From NCBI RefSeq assembly GCF_900129805.1, contig NZ_FQWY01000017.1:1-49987 (forward strand): DNA of 49,987 bases. Reading direction: 5' to 3'. Of this stretch, positions 35,882-44,879 are shown one piece after another (position 1 is the stretch's first letter; each line of letters begins with the position of its first letter). Below the pieces are notes generated by a model. That model worked only from the letters and a program-made list of their open reading frames with translations. It had not been told where the DNA came from and made no database searches. Origin of the DNA: Thermosyntropha lipolytica DSM 11003 (GTDB lineage: Bacteria > Bacillota > Syntrophomonadia > Syntrophomonadales > Syntrophomonadaceae). The translations under genes and the position numbers were made by a program.

Positions 35882-36066
35882 GGTTTTCCTGTCTATGGGT
35901 TTGTTTTTTTTTTTCCTGTTTACAGGGTTATTTTTTTATTTTGAAGTTTATAATTGATTTTATTTTTTATTTTCTCATGCAGGATTTTCCTTGCTTTAAT
36001 TGTATTATTTATCGCAGGTAAAGAATGGTTATTATCAATTAATTTTTTTCAGGAGGTAGAGGAAAA
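35882..36066. other. AT-rich intergenic stretch before the copper-amine-oxidase-like gene
   Basis: Strongly AT-rich with long T runs (a run of twelve near 35905). The only element seen is the AGGAGG ribosome site ten bases before the 36067 start. No promoter could be fixed and no gene is visible. Confidence 0.5.
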
Positions 36067-37107
36067 ATGAATAAGAAATTCACTTTTAAGAAAACAGCAT
36101 CAGTTTTGGCGAAGGGTAAAATCTGGAGGTTTTGCTCTTATGTTCTTTTTATATTTATCTTTTCCGGCTTATTTATGGTTAATACCGCATGGGCAGATGA
36201 AGGGGTTGTAGCAAGAAATGACAAAGTTGTAGTGTTTAAAATTGATAATTACAATTATTATCTGGTTGATATAAAGAATAATAAAGCTGAACCAGTCCGT
36301 ATGGACACTGCTCCCAAAATTTATCCTCCCGGTAGAACTTTTGTACCAGTTAGATTTTTAGGAAATGCACTGGGAGTAGATGATAACAATATAACATGGC
36401 AAGCAAACACTCAAACTGCCATACTTAAAGGCAACAAAACTTTAAAATTGCAGATAAATAACAAAACCATGCACAGCAACGATAAACCTGTCCAGATGGA
36501 TGTAGCACCCCTAATTCAACACCCCGGCAGAACGATGTTACCTGCCAGATATGTTGCTGAGGGGTTAGGTTACATCGTTGAATGGGACGCTAAGAGCCAG
36601 ATGGTCATAGCTTATCCCGAAGGACAGCCAAAGCCTGATGTAAATAAAATCAGAGAAATAATAGAGCAGAAAATTAAAGAACAGCATGAACAGCTGTTAC
36701 AGGGCGATGGGTATTACAATGATGAATTGAAGCGTGATGCTAGAGGGTTTATTTTATATGAGGAAGGGCAGAGATATGGACATATAGCTCTTGATAAGCA
36801 TATAAAGATTGACCCTTCCGGCAGAATAGTGGCTGACTTACCCAGAGCACCCAAAGGGACTAGATGGTTTTTGGAGTTAATTTATTTTCCTAAAGATGGA
36901 CCTAAAGTAGGTTATCCGGCTGTGTTTAAGAATAAATATGGCACTAATCGGTTTGAAGGCGGTCATTACGAAGTTCAGATGGTAACACCGCTCAATCAGC
37001 TTAATGAAGGTTATTTGCATATAGGTTTAATTGCCGATAATAGGTCGGTTACTGATGGTCGCGTAGTTTTATATCTGCATACTGGACAGAGATATGACCG
37101 AAAATAA
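36067..37107 (+). CDS. Secreted protein with copper amine oxidase N-terminal-like (stalk) domains
   Basis: 346 aa. A signal peptide ends near residue 43 (VNTAWADEG). Two tandem copies of the copper-amine-oxidase-N motif follow: YPPGRTFVPVRFLGNALGV, then HPGRTMLPARYVAEGLGYIVEW. These are wall or surface modules common in Clostridia and do not imply oxidase activity. The C-terminal ~150 residues (after about 195) are of no recognised family. The gene is AT-rich and uses A/T-ending codons more than its neighbours, and lies between a nuclease remnant and palindromes, suggesting acquisition. AGGAGG upstream of ATG. Confidence 0.85.
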   Translation: MNKKFTFKKTASVLAKGKIWRFCSYVLFIFIFSGLFMVNTAWADEGVVARNDKVVVFKIDNYNYYLVDIKNNKAEPVRMDTAPKIYPPGRTFVPVRFLGNALGVDDNNITWQANTQTAILKGNKTLKLQINNKTMHSNDKPVQMDVAPLIQHPGRTMLPARYVAEGLGYIVEWDAKSQMVIAYPEGQPKPDVNKIREIIEQKIKEQHEQLLQGDGYYNDELKRDARGFILYEEGQRYGHIALDKHIKIDPSGRIVADLPRAPKGTRWFLELIYFPKDGPKVGYPAVFKNKYGTNRFEGGHYEVQMVTPLNQLNEGYLHIGLIADNRSVTDGRVVLYLHTGQRYDRK

Positions 37108-37121
37108 GGGAGGTAAGGTTT

Positions 37122-37586
37122 ATGCGGAAGATAATATCATTAGTTTTACTTGTATCTTTGATATTTGGGTTTATTTACTACCCAGCACCAAAACCTGTAT
37201 CAGCCAGTAGTTTAAAGCAAATAGATTTCTCCGCTCCCAAGCCTGATGGAAAGCCTTTAGGTAGTTCTATGAGTTTCCCTATGTTTGAGTTCTGGCATTA
37301 TTCTGGAGGTTACTGGAAAGCAGGATTAGCTGGCGGGGACGCAATTTTGTGGGATAAAGATGTAGCTAAAGCTATTAATGATACAGGTAAAATACCCTAC
37401 GAGAAAACAATTAAAAACCAAGTTCCCTTACCGTCTGCGGTAAAGGAATACCTGAAACACGGTGGCAGACCAGAAAGCATAAAATTATGGTTTGAGTTTT
37501 TAAGTGATGTAGAACCAACAGATATATTTGTAGATGGAAAAGTAAGCTATAGAGTAACAAATGATTATTTAGAGATACAGCTTTAG
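37122..37586 (+). CDS. Small secreted protein of unknown function
   Basis: 154 aa. The N-terminal signal peptide (MRKIISLVLLVSLIFGFIYY) would be cleaved near SASS, about residue 29. The mature part has many aromatic residues (MFEFWHYSGGYWKAGLAGG) and no motif I recognise. It lies 14 bp after the copper-amine-oxidase-like gene, with GGGAGG before its ATG, and shares its AT-rich codon use, so they form one transcription unit and may act together at the cell surface. Confidence 0.75.
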   Translation: MRKIISLVLLVSLIFGFIYYPAPKPVSASSLKQIDFSAPKPDGKPLGSSMSFPMFEFWHYSGGYWKAGLAGGDAILWDKDVAKAINDTGKIPYEKTIKNQVPLPSAVKEYLKHGGRPESIKLWFEFLSDVEPTDIFVDGKVSYRVTNDYLEIQL

Positions 37587-37677
37587 CCATATTTGGAGAT
37601 GAGAAGGAGAACAAGGATTATCAAAAAACAGGTGTATAGGATTTTGTTTATATGTTATATAATTGAAGACATAAAAG

Positions 37678-37752
37678 AGTATGTCCTTCCTTTGGATTGT
37701 TTTTGAGGTGTTTAGTTAACAATACCATAAAGGGACATACTTTTTTATTTTT
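37678..37752 (+). terminator. Long stem-loop followed by T-run, likely terminator
   Basis: AGTATGTCC (37678-37686) pairs with GGACATACT (37733-37741). Pairing extends inward imperfectly to ATTGTT/AACAAT, and T residues follow directly. The 90-bp distance from the upstream stop suits a terminator; the size also fits a small inverted-repeat element. The rest of 37753-37942 is AT-rich with short palindromes and no gene. Confidence 0.55.
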
Positions 37753-37942
37753 CGCTTTAATAATTACTTAAGCATGGTTAAAAGCTATCGCGCAGCGATT
37801 TTGTTCTTTTAATTTTGGAAAGAGTCGGAATAGCCAGGAGAGGACAGAGAATAAAAGGAGTATTAAAATAAGGAGTATTGAGGGTGATTTTACGAATCGT
37901 AATAGATTTTAAAAAAAGAACCGTCCCCAAATTAAAAAATCG

Positions 37943-37967
37943 AACCCCGGCCTAAAAAACCGGGGTT
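37943..37967 (-). terminator. Terminator after spoIVA
   Basis: AACCCCGG (37943-37950) pairs with CCGGGGTT (37960-37967), followed on the minus strand by a T-run. It lies 19 bp after the spoIVA stop. Confidence 0.85.
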
Positions 37968-37985
37968 TAAAGCATTATAATTTAC

Positions 37986-39467
37986 CTATATTAATATGCA
38001 TATTATGCCACCGCTTCCGTCATTAACAATTCTCTGCAAAGCATCCTGCAGTTTGACCTGGGCATTTTCCGGCATACGGTGCAGTTTATTTTGTATGCCT
38101 TCTCTTACCAAATCATGCAATGACTTGCCGAAGATATTAGACTGCCAGATCCTGGCCGGATCTTCTTCAAATTCATCAAGAATATACCTTACTAACTCTT
38201 CACACTGGCTCTCGGTGCCAATCAAAGGAGTAAGTTCCGTAGTTATGTCAGCTCTTATAATATGGAGGGAAGGAGCCTTGGCCTTAAGCCTTACACCAAA
38301 ACGGCTGCCCTGCCTTATGAGCTCAGGTTCTTCCAGGAACATCTCATCCAGCCTGGGGGTTACTACTCCATAGCCAGTCTCTCTTACCTCTCTCAAGGCA
38401 TCAGCCACTTTATCGTATTCCCTCTTGGCTACACTCAAATCCTGCATCAGCCGCATAATATCATGAGTTCCCTCTATTTCAAATCCGCTCACTTCACTCA
38501 AGCAGCGATAAAACATTTCTTCCGGCACCTCAACTTCAATCGTAGCAATACCGGTACCTAAATTCATCTCCTGGAGGCTAACATAGCTTATGTTTTCAAT
38601 ATCAGATAATTTTTCTACCGCCTTATCTATATCTTTTACTTTGTGTATATCACTTAAAACTTCTCTTATAGCCCCTTCCATATTTTCGCGGAACCAGAAA
38701 TCTTCTTTCAGCTCATCTACCCACTTAGGCAGCTTTATATTTACTTCCTGTACCGGGAACTCATAAAGTACTTCTTCCAGAATAGCATAAATCTCGTCCT
38801 GAGTAATATTAGCAGCATCTATGGGAATTACTGTAACGCCATATTTGTTGGCCAATTCTTCAGCCAGATCCAGGGTCTCTTTTTTATGCGGATTAAGTGA
38901 ATTCAAAAGGATAATAAATGGTTTATTAATTTCCAGAAGCTCATTTACTACCCTTTCTTCAGCTTTAACATAGTTCTCCCGGGGAATATCGCTTATGCTG
39001 CCATCAGTAGTTATAACAAATCCGATAGTTGAATGATCAGTAATTACCTTCCTGGTTCCTATTTCTGCTGCCTCCTCAAAAGGAACCTCATAGTCAAACC
39101 AGGGGGTTTTCACCATACGCGGCTCATTATCTTCTTCATAACCTAAAGCGCCTTCCACCGTATAACCTACACAGTCAACCAGTCTTACCTTAAGGCTGAT
39201 GCCGCTACCGGTAGTTATCTCAATAGCTTCATTGGAAGGTATAAATTTAGGTTCGGTAGTGGTAATAGTCTTCCCGGCCCCGCTTATAGGAAGTTCGTCC
39301 TTAGCTCGTTCTCTATCATATATATTTTTTATGTTAGGAATGACCATTAACTCCATAAACCTTTTAACAAAAGTTGACTTTCCTGTCCTAACCGGTCCTA
39401 CTACTCCCAGATAAATATCGCCACCTGTTCTCTGGGCGATGTCATTTAAAATATTGTATCCTTCCAC
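37986..39467 (-). CDS. spoIVA: Stage IV sporulation protein A (spore coat ATPase)
   Basis: 493 aa, the family length. SpoIVA hydrolyses ATP to polymerise into the basement layer of the spore coat on the mother-cell side of the forespore. The Walker A motif GPVRTGKST is at 24-32; DCVGYTVEGALGYEEDNEPRM and the conserved C-terminal GSGGIICILI are present. The start is GTG at 39467 with a GGGAGG upstream. It is transcribed alone, with a sigma-E-like promoter upstream and its own terminator. Confidence 0.98.
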   Translation of the reverse strand: MEGYNILNDIAQRTGGDIYLGVVGPVRTGKSTFVKRFMELMVIPNIKNIYDRERAKDELPISGAGKTITTTEPKFIPSNEAIEITTGSGISLKVRLVDCVGYTVEGALGYEEDNEPRMVKTPWFDYEVPFEEAAEIGTRKVITDHSTIGFVITTDGSISDIPRENYVKAEERVVNELLEINKPFIILLNSLNPHKKETLDLAEELANKYGVTVIPIDAANITQDEIYAILEEVLYEFPVQEVNIKLPKWVDELKEDFWFRENMEGAIREVLSDIHKVKDIDKAVEKLSDIENISYVSLQEMNLGTGIATIEVEVPEEMFYRCLSEVSGFEIEGTHDIMRLMQDLSVAKREYDKVADALREVRETGYGVVTPRLDEMFLEEPELIRQGSRFGVRLKAKAPSLHIIRADITTELTPLIGTESQCEELVRYILDEFEEDPARIWQSNIFGKSLHDLVREGIQNKLHRMPENAQVKLQDALQRIVNDGSGGIICILI

Positions 39468-39560
39468 TTTCTTTTCTCCCTCCCTCGGATTTAGACTTTA
39501 AAGGCACCCTCCCCTCCATGTGCGGATACCTATTATGCCAACTTACGCTATAACAGTATA

Positions 39561-39589
39561 AATATATTTATCAATATTCGGTAATATAA
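39561..39589 (-). promoter_or_regulatory. Candidate sigma-E promoter of spoIVA
   Basis: On the minus strand TTATATT (39589-39583) and AATATATT (39568-39561) are 14 bp apart, resembling the mother-cell sigma-E consensus. spoIVA is a sigma-E gene in Bacillus. The region is AT-rich, so chance is possible. Confidence 0.35.
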
Positions 39590-39603
39590 CCAGAAAACAA
39601 AAA

Positions 39604-39627
39604 AAGTGTGATTTTTTATTCACACTT
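39604..39627 (-). terminator. Terminator after gpsA
   Basis: AAGTGTGA (39604-39611) pairs with TCACACTT (39620-39627), followed on the minus strand by a T-run. It ends the der-plsY-gpsA transcript. Confidence 0.8.
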
Positions 39628-39628
39628 T

Positions 39629-40669
39629 CTACCAGCCCTCTATATTATTTACTATCTCTTCAATCTCATGTTTCTTTTGCCGGCTCATTATCCTGTTTAA
39701 TTCTTCTTCCGGTTTTTTTCCTTCGTAAAGGACATTATAACAAGCCTGAGTAATAGGCATGTCAATTCCCATTTTGGCTGCTAATTTATAAACTATTCTG
39801 GTAGTATAAACCCCTTCTACTACCATGCCTATCTTATCCAATACTTCCGGAAGGGAATATCCCCTGGCTATAAGCTCTCCCGCTCTCAAGTTACGGGAAT
39901 ATCTGCTGCCGCAGGTTACAATCAAATCTCCTATTCCGCTCAAGCCGGAAAAAGTTCTGGCATCCCCTCCCAGAGCTATGCCCATACGGGTTATCTCCGT
40001 CAAGCCCCGGGTAATAAGAGCCGCTTTAGTATTATCGCCATAATTAAGGCCTTGTACTATACCTGCAGCCAGAGCAATAATATTTTTTAAAGCCCCGCCC
40101 AGTTCTACCCCGGCTACATCGGGATTAGTATAAACTCGAAAATAGGTAGTCATAAAAGCATCCTGCACATAAAAAGCCGTTTCTTTTTTAAAAGAGGCTA
40201 CCGTAACTACCGTAGGTATTTTGCGGGCTACTTCTTCCGCATGACTGGGCCCTGATAATACTGCAAACCTTGATTTTATTTCCCCTCCCAGAACATCTTC
40301 TACCACCTGGCTCATCCTCATACCGGTATCTATTTCAATCCCTTTGGCAGTATTAACCAGATAAGTCTTGTCTTCCAGATAGCCCGCCATAGATTTAACT
40401 ACACCTCGTACCGCCTGAGCAGGAACGGCAATAATGGCCAGTTCAGCATCATAAAGAGCATAAGCCATATCACTGCTTATCTCTATATTGGAAGGGAGCT
40501 TAATCCCGGGAAGAAACCTTTTATTCTCTCTTTCTTCCTTGATAGACTCGATACCGTCTTCTTCTCTTCCCCACAGAACTACCCTATCTATATTATCACT
40601 TAGAAGCAAGGCCTGAGCAGTTCCCCAGGAGCCAGCCCCCAATACACATGCTTTTCTCATGCCGCCCAT
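39629..40669 (-). CDS. gpsA: Glycerol-3-phosphate dehydrogenase [NAD(P)+]
   Basis: 346 aa. It reduces dihydroxyacetone phosphate to sn-glycerol-3-phosphate for phospholipid synthesis. The Rossmann motif GAGSWGTAQA is at the N-terminus, and GALKNIIALAAGI carries the catalytic lysine region. The start is either ATG at 40669 (only three bases after GGGAGG) or the ATG three codons later (twelve bases), so it is not settled. It follows plsY by 8 bp; PlsY uses its product. Confidence 0.97.
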   Translation of the reverse strand: MGGMRKACVLGAGSWGTAQALLLSDNIDRVVLWGREEDGIESIKEERENKRFLPGIKLPSNIEISSDMAYALYDAELAIIAVPAQAVRGVVKSMAGYLEDKTYLVNTAKGIEIDTGMRMSQVVEDVLGGEIKSRFAVLSGPSHAEEVARKIPTVVTVASFKKETAFYVQDAFMTTYFRVYTNPDVAGVELGGALKNIIALAAGIVQGLNYGDNTKAALITRGLTEITRMGIALGGDARTFSGLSGIGDLIVTCGSRYSRNLRAGELIARGYSLPEVLDKIGMVVEGVYTTRIVYKLAAKMGIDMPITQACYNVLYEGKKPEEELNRIMSRQKKHEIEEIVNNIEGW

Positions 40670-40677
40670 AAACCTCC

Positions 40678-41292
40678 CTAAGCCTTTTCCCCTATTTTAG
40701 GTTCCTTGCCGCTTAAGAGCCTTTCTATATTTTCTCTATGCTTGTATATAACTAAAACTGCCAATACCATGCTTAAAACCATAAAGCTTTGGGGTTTACC
40801 CATAAAATAAGCTAATACGGGCAATACCAAAGCTGCGGTAATCGAACCTAACGAAACATAGCGAAACATAAAGATTACGCCCACAAAAACTAGAGCAAGC
40901 AAACCAAGAACATCAGGCATAAGAAAAAGCACTGCCCCGCCTGCCGTAGCTACCCCTTTTCCGCCCCGAAAGCCTAAAAATATCGGATAGCAATGTCCAA
41001 TAACCGCCGCCATAGCACAAGCGGAAGCCAGGACTTCTCCTCCCCATTTTAAGCCTAAAAAAGCTGCCAGCACTCCTTTTAAAAAATCTCCTATAAAAGC
41101 AGGCAGGGCTACCTTAAGCCCCAGGGTACGAAGAACATTGGTGGCTCCTACATTACCGCTTCCTCTTTTCCTTATATCTACTCCTCCCCACAGACGGCTG
41201 AAAAGATAGGAAAAAGGAATAGACCCTAAAATATACGATAATATTATTAAACCTGCCTCTTGCACGGTAATCCTCCCCGCTTTAAAAATCAT
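40678..41292 (-). CDS. plsY: Glycerol-3-phosphate acyltransferase PlsY
   Basis: 204 aa, about five membrane helices. Motifs: GSGNVGATNVLRTLG, GFRGGKGVAT and a late YKHRENIERLL. It transfers the acyl group from acyl-phosphate to glycerol-3-phosphate, the first step of phosphatidic acid synthesis in Gram-positives. It lies between der (60 bp upstream) and gpsA. Confidence 0.97.
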   Translation of the reverse strand: MIFKAGRITVQEAGLIILSYILGSIPFSYLFSRLWGGVDIRKRGSGNVGATNVLRTLGLKVALPAFIGDFLKGVLAAFLGLKWGGEVLASACAMAAVIGHCYPIFLGFRGGKGVATAGGAVLFLMPDVLGLLALVFVGVIFMFRYVSLGSITAALVLPVLAYFMGKPQSFMVLSMVLAVLVIYKHRENIERLLSGKEPKIGEKA

Positions 41293-41351
41293 AAGCAGAT
41301 TTCTCTATATACGACACCAGAGGTTGCTTTTCCTTTTTAACGTCAACCTTT

Positions 41352-42680
41352 TTAGTTAAATTCTTTCTTTTCATTCTGCCGGACCAAAAGCCTTATCGGT
41401 GTTCCTTCAAAGCCAAAATTCTTGCGCAGAACATTTTCCAGATATCTTAAATATGAAAAGTGAACCCCTTCCGGATGGTTAGCAAAAAATACAAAAGTAG
41501 GCGGAGCTGTCCGTACCTGGGTAGTATATAAAATTTTGACTTTCTTTCCTCCTCCCCCAGGAAGGGGATTTAACATGATAGCTTCATTTACCACCCGATT
41601 AAGTTCAGCGGTAGTTATCCGGCGATTATGCTGTTCGACCACAAAATCTACTATATCCAGGATTTTAAATACCCTTTGTTTGGTAACTGCTGACACATAC
41701 AAAATAGGAGAATAAGCTAAAAACTTCAGCTCCTCCCTTATCCTTTCATCATAGATATTCATGGTATGCTCGTCTTTTTTTACTAAATCCCATTTATTAA
41801 CAACAATTATATTGGCTTTCGCCTGTTCATGCACATAACCGGCAATCTTCTTGTCCTGCTCTGTTACCCCTTCGGTAGCATCAATCATTATTAAAACCAC
41901 ATCAGCCCGGTCAATGCTTCGCAAAGCCCTTATTACACTATACCTTTCGGTAGCGTCCTTTATGCGCGACTTTCTTCTTATCCCCGCCGTATCAATCAAG
42001 GTATACTGGCGTCCGGCATAAGTAAAAGGAGTATCTATAGCATCCCGGGTAGTGCCCGGGACATCACTCACAATTACCCTTTTTTCACCCAGAAAAGCAT
42101 TTACCAGGGAAGATTTACCCACATTGGGCCTGCCGACAATTGCTATTTTTATCCGGTCTTCTTCTTCCTCCTTCTCCGGTTGGGGAGGAAATTTAGCTAC
42201 TACCGCATCTAAAAGCTCATCTGTATTCATACCATGCATAGCAGACACAGGTATAGGATCTCCTAAACCTAACTGATAAAACTCGTAATAAGAAATATGT
42301 TTAGAAAAATCCTCTACCTTATTGGCAGCTACTATTACTGGTTTCTGAGAACGGCGCAGCATCTCGGCTACCTGTTCATCCTCGGCCGTAATACCCGTCT
42401 TATTATCTACCACAAAAATGATAACATCCGCCTCTTCGATAGCTAGTTCTGCCTGCATCTTAATTTCGGAAGCAAAAATATCCCCTTCATCAAACCTTAT
42501 ACCACCCGTATCAATAACTATAAATTCCCGCCCCCGCCACTCTGAATTATCATAAATCCTATCCCTGGTAACTCCTGGTATATCTTCAACTATTGCTTTT
42601 CTAGCTCCAATTAAACGGTTAAACAAAGTAGATTTTCCCACATTAGGTCTTCCCACAATCGCTACTACCGGTTTCGCCAT
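41352..42680 (-). CDS. der: Ribosome-assembly GTPase Der (EngA)
   Basis: 442 aa with two tandem G domains: GRPNVGKST at 10-18 with DTGGI and NKVE, then GRPNVGKSS with DTAGI and NKWD. A C-terminal KH-like domain follows. It acts in maturation of the 50S ribosomal subunit. GGAGG seven bases before ATG. The order DUF512-der-plsY-gpsA-spoIVA is a common clostridial arrangement. Confidence 0.98.
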   Translation of the reverse strand: MAKPVVAIVGRPNVGKSTLFNRLIGARKAIVEDIPGVTRDRIYDNSEWRGREFIVIDTGGIRFDEGDIFASEIKMQAELAIEEADVIIFVVDNKTGITAEDEQVAEMLRRSQKPVIVAANKVEDFSKHISYYEFYQLGLGDPIPVSAMHGMNTDELLDAVVAKFPPQPEKEEEEDRIKIAIVGRPNVGKSSLVNAFLGEKRVIVSDVPGTTRDAIDTPFTYAGRQYTLIDTAGIRRKSRIKDATERYSVIRALRSIDRADVVLIMIDATEGVTEQDKKIAGYVHEQAKANIIVVNKWDLVKKDEHTMNIYDERIREELKFLAYSPILYVSAVTKQRVFKILDIVDFVVEQHNRRITTAELNRVVNEAIMLNPLPGGGGKKVKILYTTQVRTAPPTFVFFANHPEGVHFSYLRYLENVLRKNFGFEGTPIRLLVRQNEKKEFN

Positions 42681-42696
42681 AAGCCTTCCTCCATTT

Positions 42697-44001
42697 TTAT
42701 CGTGATTTTAGTACAGTCTGCACCAAAGAATGAGCACTGCCATCAACCGTATAAATTCTGGCTCGGGTTGCCTTTTTTATGTCTTCCAAACTTATATCAT
42801 CCAAAAGAATTTCTTCCCCTTCTCTGCAGACTACCTGGGGAATAATTACTATCTTATCCCGGTAGCCATCTTTAAGGGTGTTTATTATATCCTGCCCGGT
42901 TAAAAGCCCGGTTACCGTAACCTGTTCGCCAAAAAATTCATTTTTTACCGGTATAAGCTTTAGACTTAATCCTTCTATAAGATTCAACCTGTCCACAATA
43001 GGCTCTAGAACCGGAATCCCTGAAACACCAGTAACTATAAATGCTTCTTTGGGTTCTATTTCTTGCGGAAGCTCAGGTATTATCTCGGCAAATTCATCCA
43101 GCAAAATCCTGGCCATCCCTATACCATTTTCTATCTGGCAGTAGTCATCATAATAATCAGCCGGGGGAAAAGGCTGACCTGCCTTTATAAAAAATTCATC
43201 AGCCAGATAAACTAGTCCTCTCCCTAATCTTTTACGGAATCTCTTTTGATATTCATCTACCAAACGGATAATCTCTTCTGCCTCTTTTCGGGTAAAACTT
43301 CGTAAAGGAAAAAGGTTATCCCGGTATTTAGTGAGGCCTACCGGCACAATACCTACGGAATAAACCGAAGGATAAAAAGAAGCCAATTTTTCTATACTTT
43401 CTTTTAAAACTACTCCATCATTTATCCCTGGGCATAACACTATCTGGGTATGCACTTCTATACCGGCATCCTTAAGCCTTTTTAAATCACGGCTAATATT
43501 TTTCGCTTTAGGATTATTAAGCATTTTAGCTCTAAGCTCGGGATCCATACAGTGTACAGATACATATAAAGGGCTTAAGCGCATCGCTATTATTTTTTCC
43601 CAATCTTTTTCCTTAAGATTGGTAAGGGTTATAAAATTGCCATAGAGAAAAGAATAGCGAAAATCATCATCTTTTATATATAAAGTTTTCCGCATACCAG
43701 GCGGCATCTGGTCTACAAAGCAAAAAATACAGCGATTTCGGCAAACCTTCATACGGTCAAAAACAATATCAGCAAATAAGACTCCCAATTCTTCATCCTC
43801 ATCTTTTTCAATCTCAAAGGTAATTATTTCTCCATGGGTCTTTTTTACATCGATTACGATAAACTCATCTTGTACATAAAACTGGTAATCCAGTATATCT
43901 TTAATCTCCTGTCCATTTATAGAAAGCAGTATATCTCCTTTTTCTAAACCTATCTCCTCAGCAATACTACCTTCTATTATATCAATTATACAGGCACCCA
44001 C
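42697..44001 (-). CDS. DUF512 protein (PDZ-like and radical-SAM-like FeS protein)
   Basis: 434 aa from the GTG at 44001, chosen because GGAGAGG lies seven bases before it; an ATG 12 codons upstream has no ribosome site. A PDZ-like domain comes first (IIEGSIAEEIGLEKGDILLSINGQ), then a radical-SAM-like region with CRNRCIFCFVDQMPPGMR and the SVHCMDPELRAKML segment, then the DUF512 C-terminal domain. The function is unknown. It is widespread in Clostridia next to der, from which it is 16 bp upstream. Confidence 0.92.
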   Translation of the reverse strand: MGACIIDIIEGSIAEEIGLEKGDILLSINGQEIKDILDYQFYVQDEFIVIDVKKTHGEIITFEIEKDEDEELGVLFADIVFDRMKVCRNRCIFCFVDQMPPGMRKTLYIKDDDFRYSFLYGNFITLTNLKEKDWEKIIAMRLSPLYVSVHCMDPELRAKMLNNPKAKNISRDLKRLKDAGIEVHTQIVLCPGINDGVVLKESIEKLASFYPSVYSVGIVPVGLTKYRDNLFPLRSFTRKEAEEIIRLVDEYQKRFRKRLGRGLVYLADEFFIKAGQPFPPADYYDDYCQIENGIGMARILLDEFAEIIPELPQEIEPKEAFIVTGVSGIPVLEPIVDRLNLIEGLSLKLIPVKNEFFGEQVTVTGLLTGQDIINTLKDGYRDKIVIIPQVVCREGEEILLDDISLEDIKKATRARIYTVDGSAHSLVQTVLKSR

Positions 44002-44109
44002 TTCTAAACCTCTCCATGTTTTTATATTCCTAACCATTATCTAACAAAAAAAACACCCTGGCAAGATAACTATTTTAACATTTAAGTCAAATAAAAACAA
44101 ACATAAAAT

Positions 44110-44132
44110 AAGCCAGGCTATTTACCCGGCCT
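44110..44132 (-). terminator. Probable terminator after hsp20
   Basis: AAGCCAGGC (44110-44118) pairs, with G-T pairs, with sequence ending at 44132-44133, followed on the minus strand by ATTTTATG. The T-tract is short. Confidence 0.5.
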
Positions 44133-44153
44133 AGTTTAATATTTTGGCTCTAA

Positions 44154-44606
44154 CTATTCTATTTCAATCTTGCGATTTTTTCTTGCTCCATTTTTCTTGG
44201 GAAGAATAATGGTTAAAACTCCATCTTTTAGCTTGGCAGATACCTTTTCTTCATCCACATCTTCTACTATAAAAGTGCGGCTCATAGAACCGGAACGTCT
44301 TTCTCTACGGATGTAATTAGCGCTTTCTTCTTTTATCTCTTCATTTTGTACTACAGAAACCGTAAGCCGGTCATCTCTCAGTTCAATATTTACCTGTTCC
44401 TTATTTACCCCCGGCATTTCTACTTCTACTACATACTCTTTCTCATTTTCTTTAATATCTGCCTTCATATAATGGGGCTGATAAAAATGAGGATAGAAGA
44501 AATCATTGAAGAAACTTTCCACTACTCCCTGGGGATCAAACATTTCCCAACCTCTTCGTGCTAAATCGCCTCTCCTCCTGTTAAACGGTGTCAACCCTCC
44601 GAACAT
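44154..44606 (-). CDS. Small heat shock protein, Hsp20/alpha-crystallin family
   Basis: 150 aa. N-terminal arm rich in Phe and Arg, then the alpha-crystallin domain (about 47-137: ADIKENEKEYVVEVEMPGVN, ELRDDRLTVSV, the RRSGSMSRTFIVEDVDEEKV segment, KDGVLTIILPK). A C-terminal tail KNRKIEIE carries the I-x-I motif used for oligomer assembly. It is an ATP-independent holdase chaperone. AGGAGGG precedes its ATG; three TTGACTTT repeats lie just upstream. Confidence 0.96.
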   Translation of the reverse strand: MFGGLTPFNRRRGDLARRGWEMFDPQGVVESFFNDFFYPHFYQPHYMKADIKENEKEYVVEVEMPGVNKEQVNIELRDDRLTVSVVQNEEIKEESANYIRRERRSGSMSRTFIVEDVDEEKVSAKLKDGVLTIILPKKNGARKNRKIEIE

Positions 44607-44622
44607 CTAACATCCCTCCTTT

Positions 44623-44658
44623 TTGACTTTATTTTTCTTTTTGACTTTATTTGACTTT
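44623..44658. repeat. Three direct repeats of TTGACTTT in the hsp20 leader
   Basis: TTGACTTT at 44623-44630, 44641-44648 and 44651-44658, spaced 18 and 10 bp apart, directly before the hsp20 ribosome site. They read AAAGTCAA in the direction of the hsp20 transcript. They may be a regulator site or an mRNA leader element; nothing known was recognised. The rest of the 270-bp gap up to 44879 is very AT-rich and shows no gene. Confidence 0.5.
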
Positions 44659-44879
44659 CTAATTACTAAATACCACTTCGTATTAAGATATACAAATATT
44701 ATTTTAGCCATTATAAGGCTGTTAAATTAGTTTATAATAAAATATACATTTATTTCTTTTATTTTTTTTACTTTTTCTTTATTTAATCCCGTATTTCATT
44801 ATTTATTTTTTTACATTGACCAAAAACCCAAAATAAATCAACCTCCTTTTTAGCAAACCATCAGACAAAAACCTGCTCC

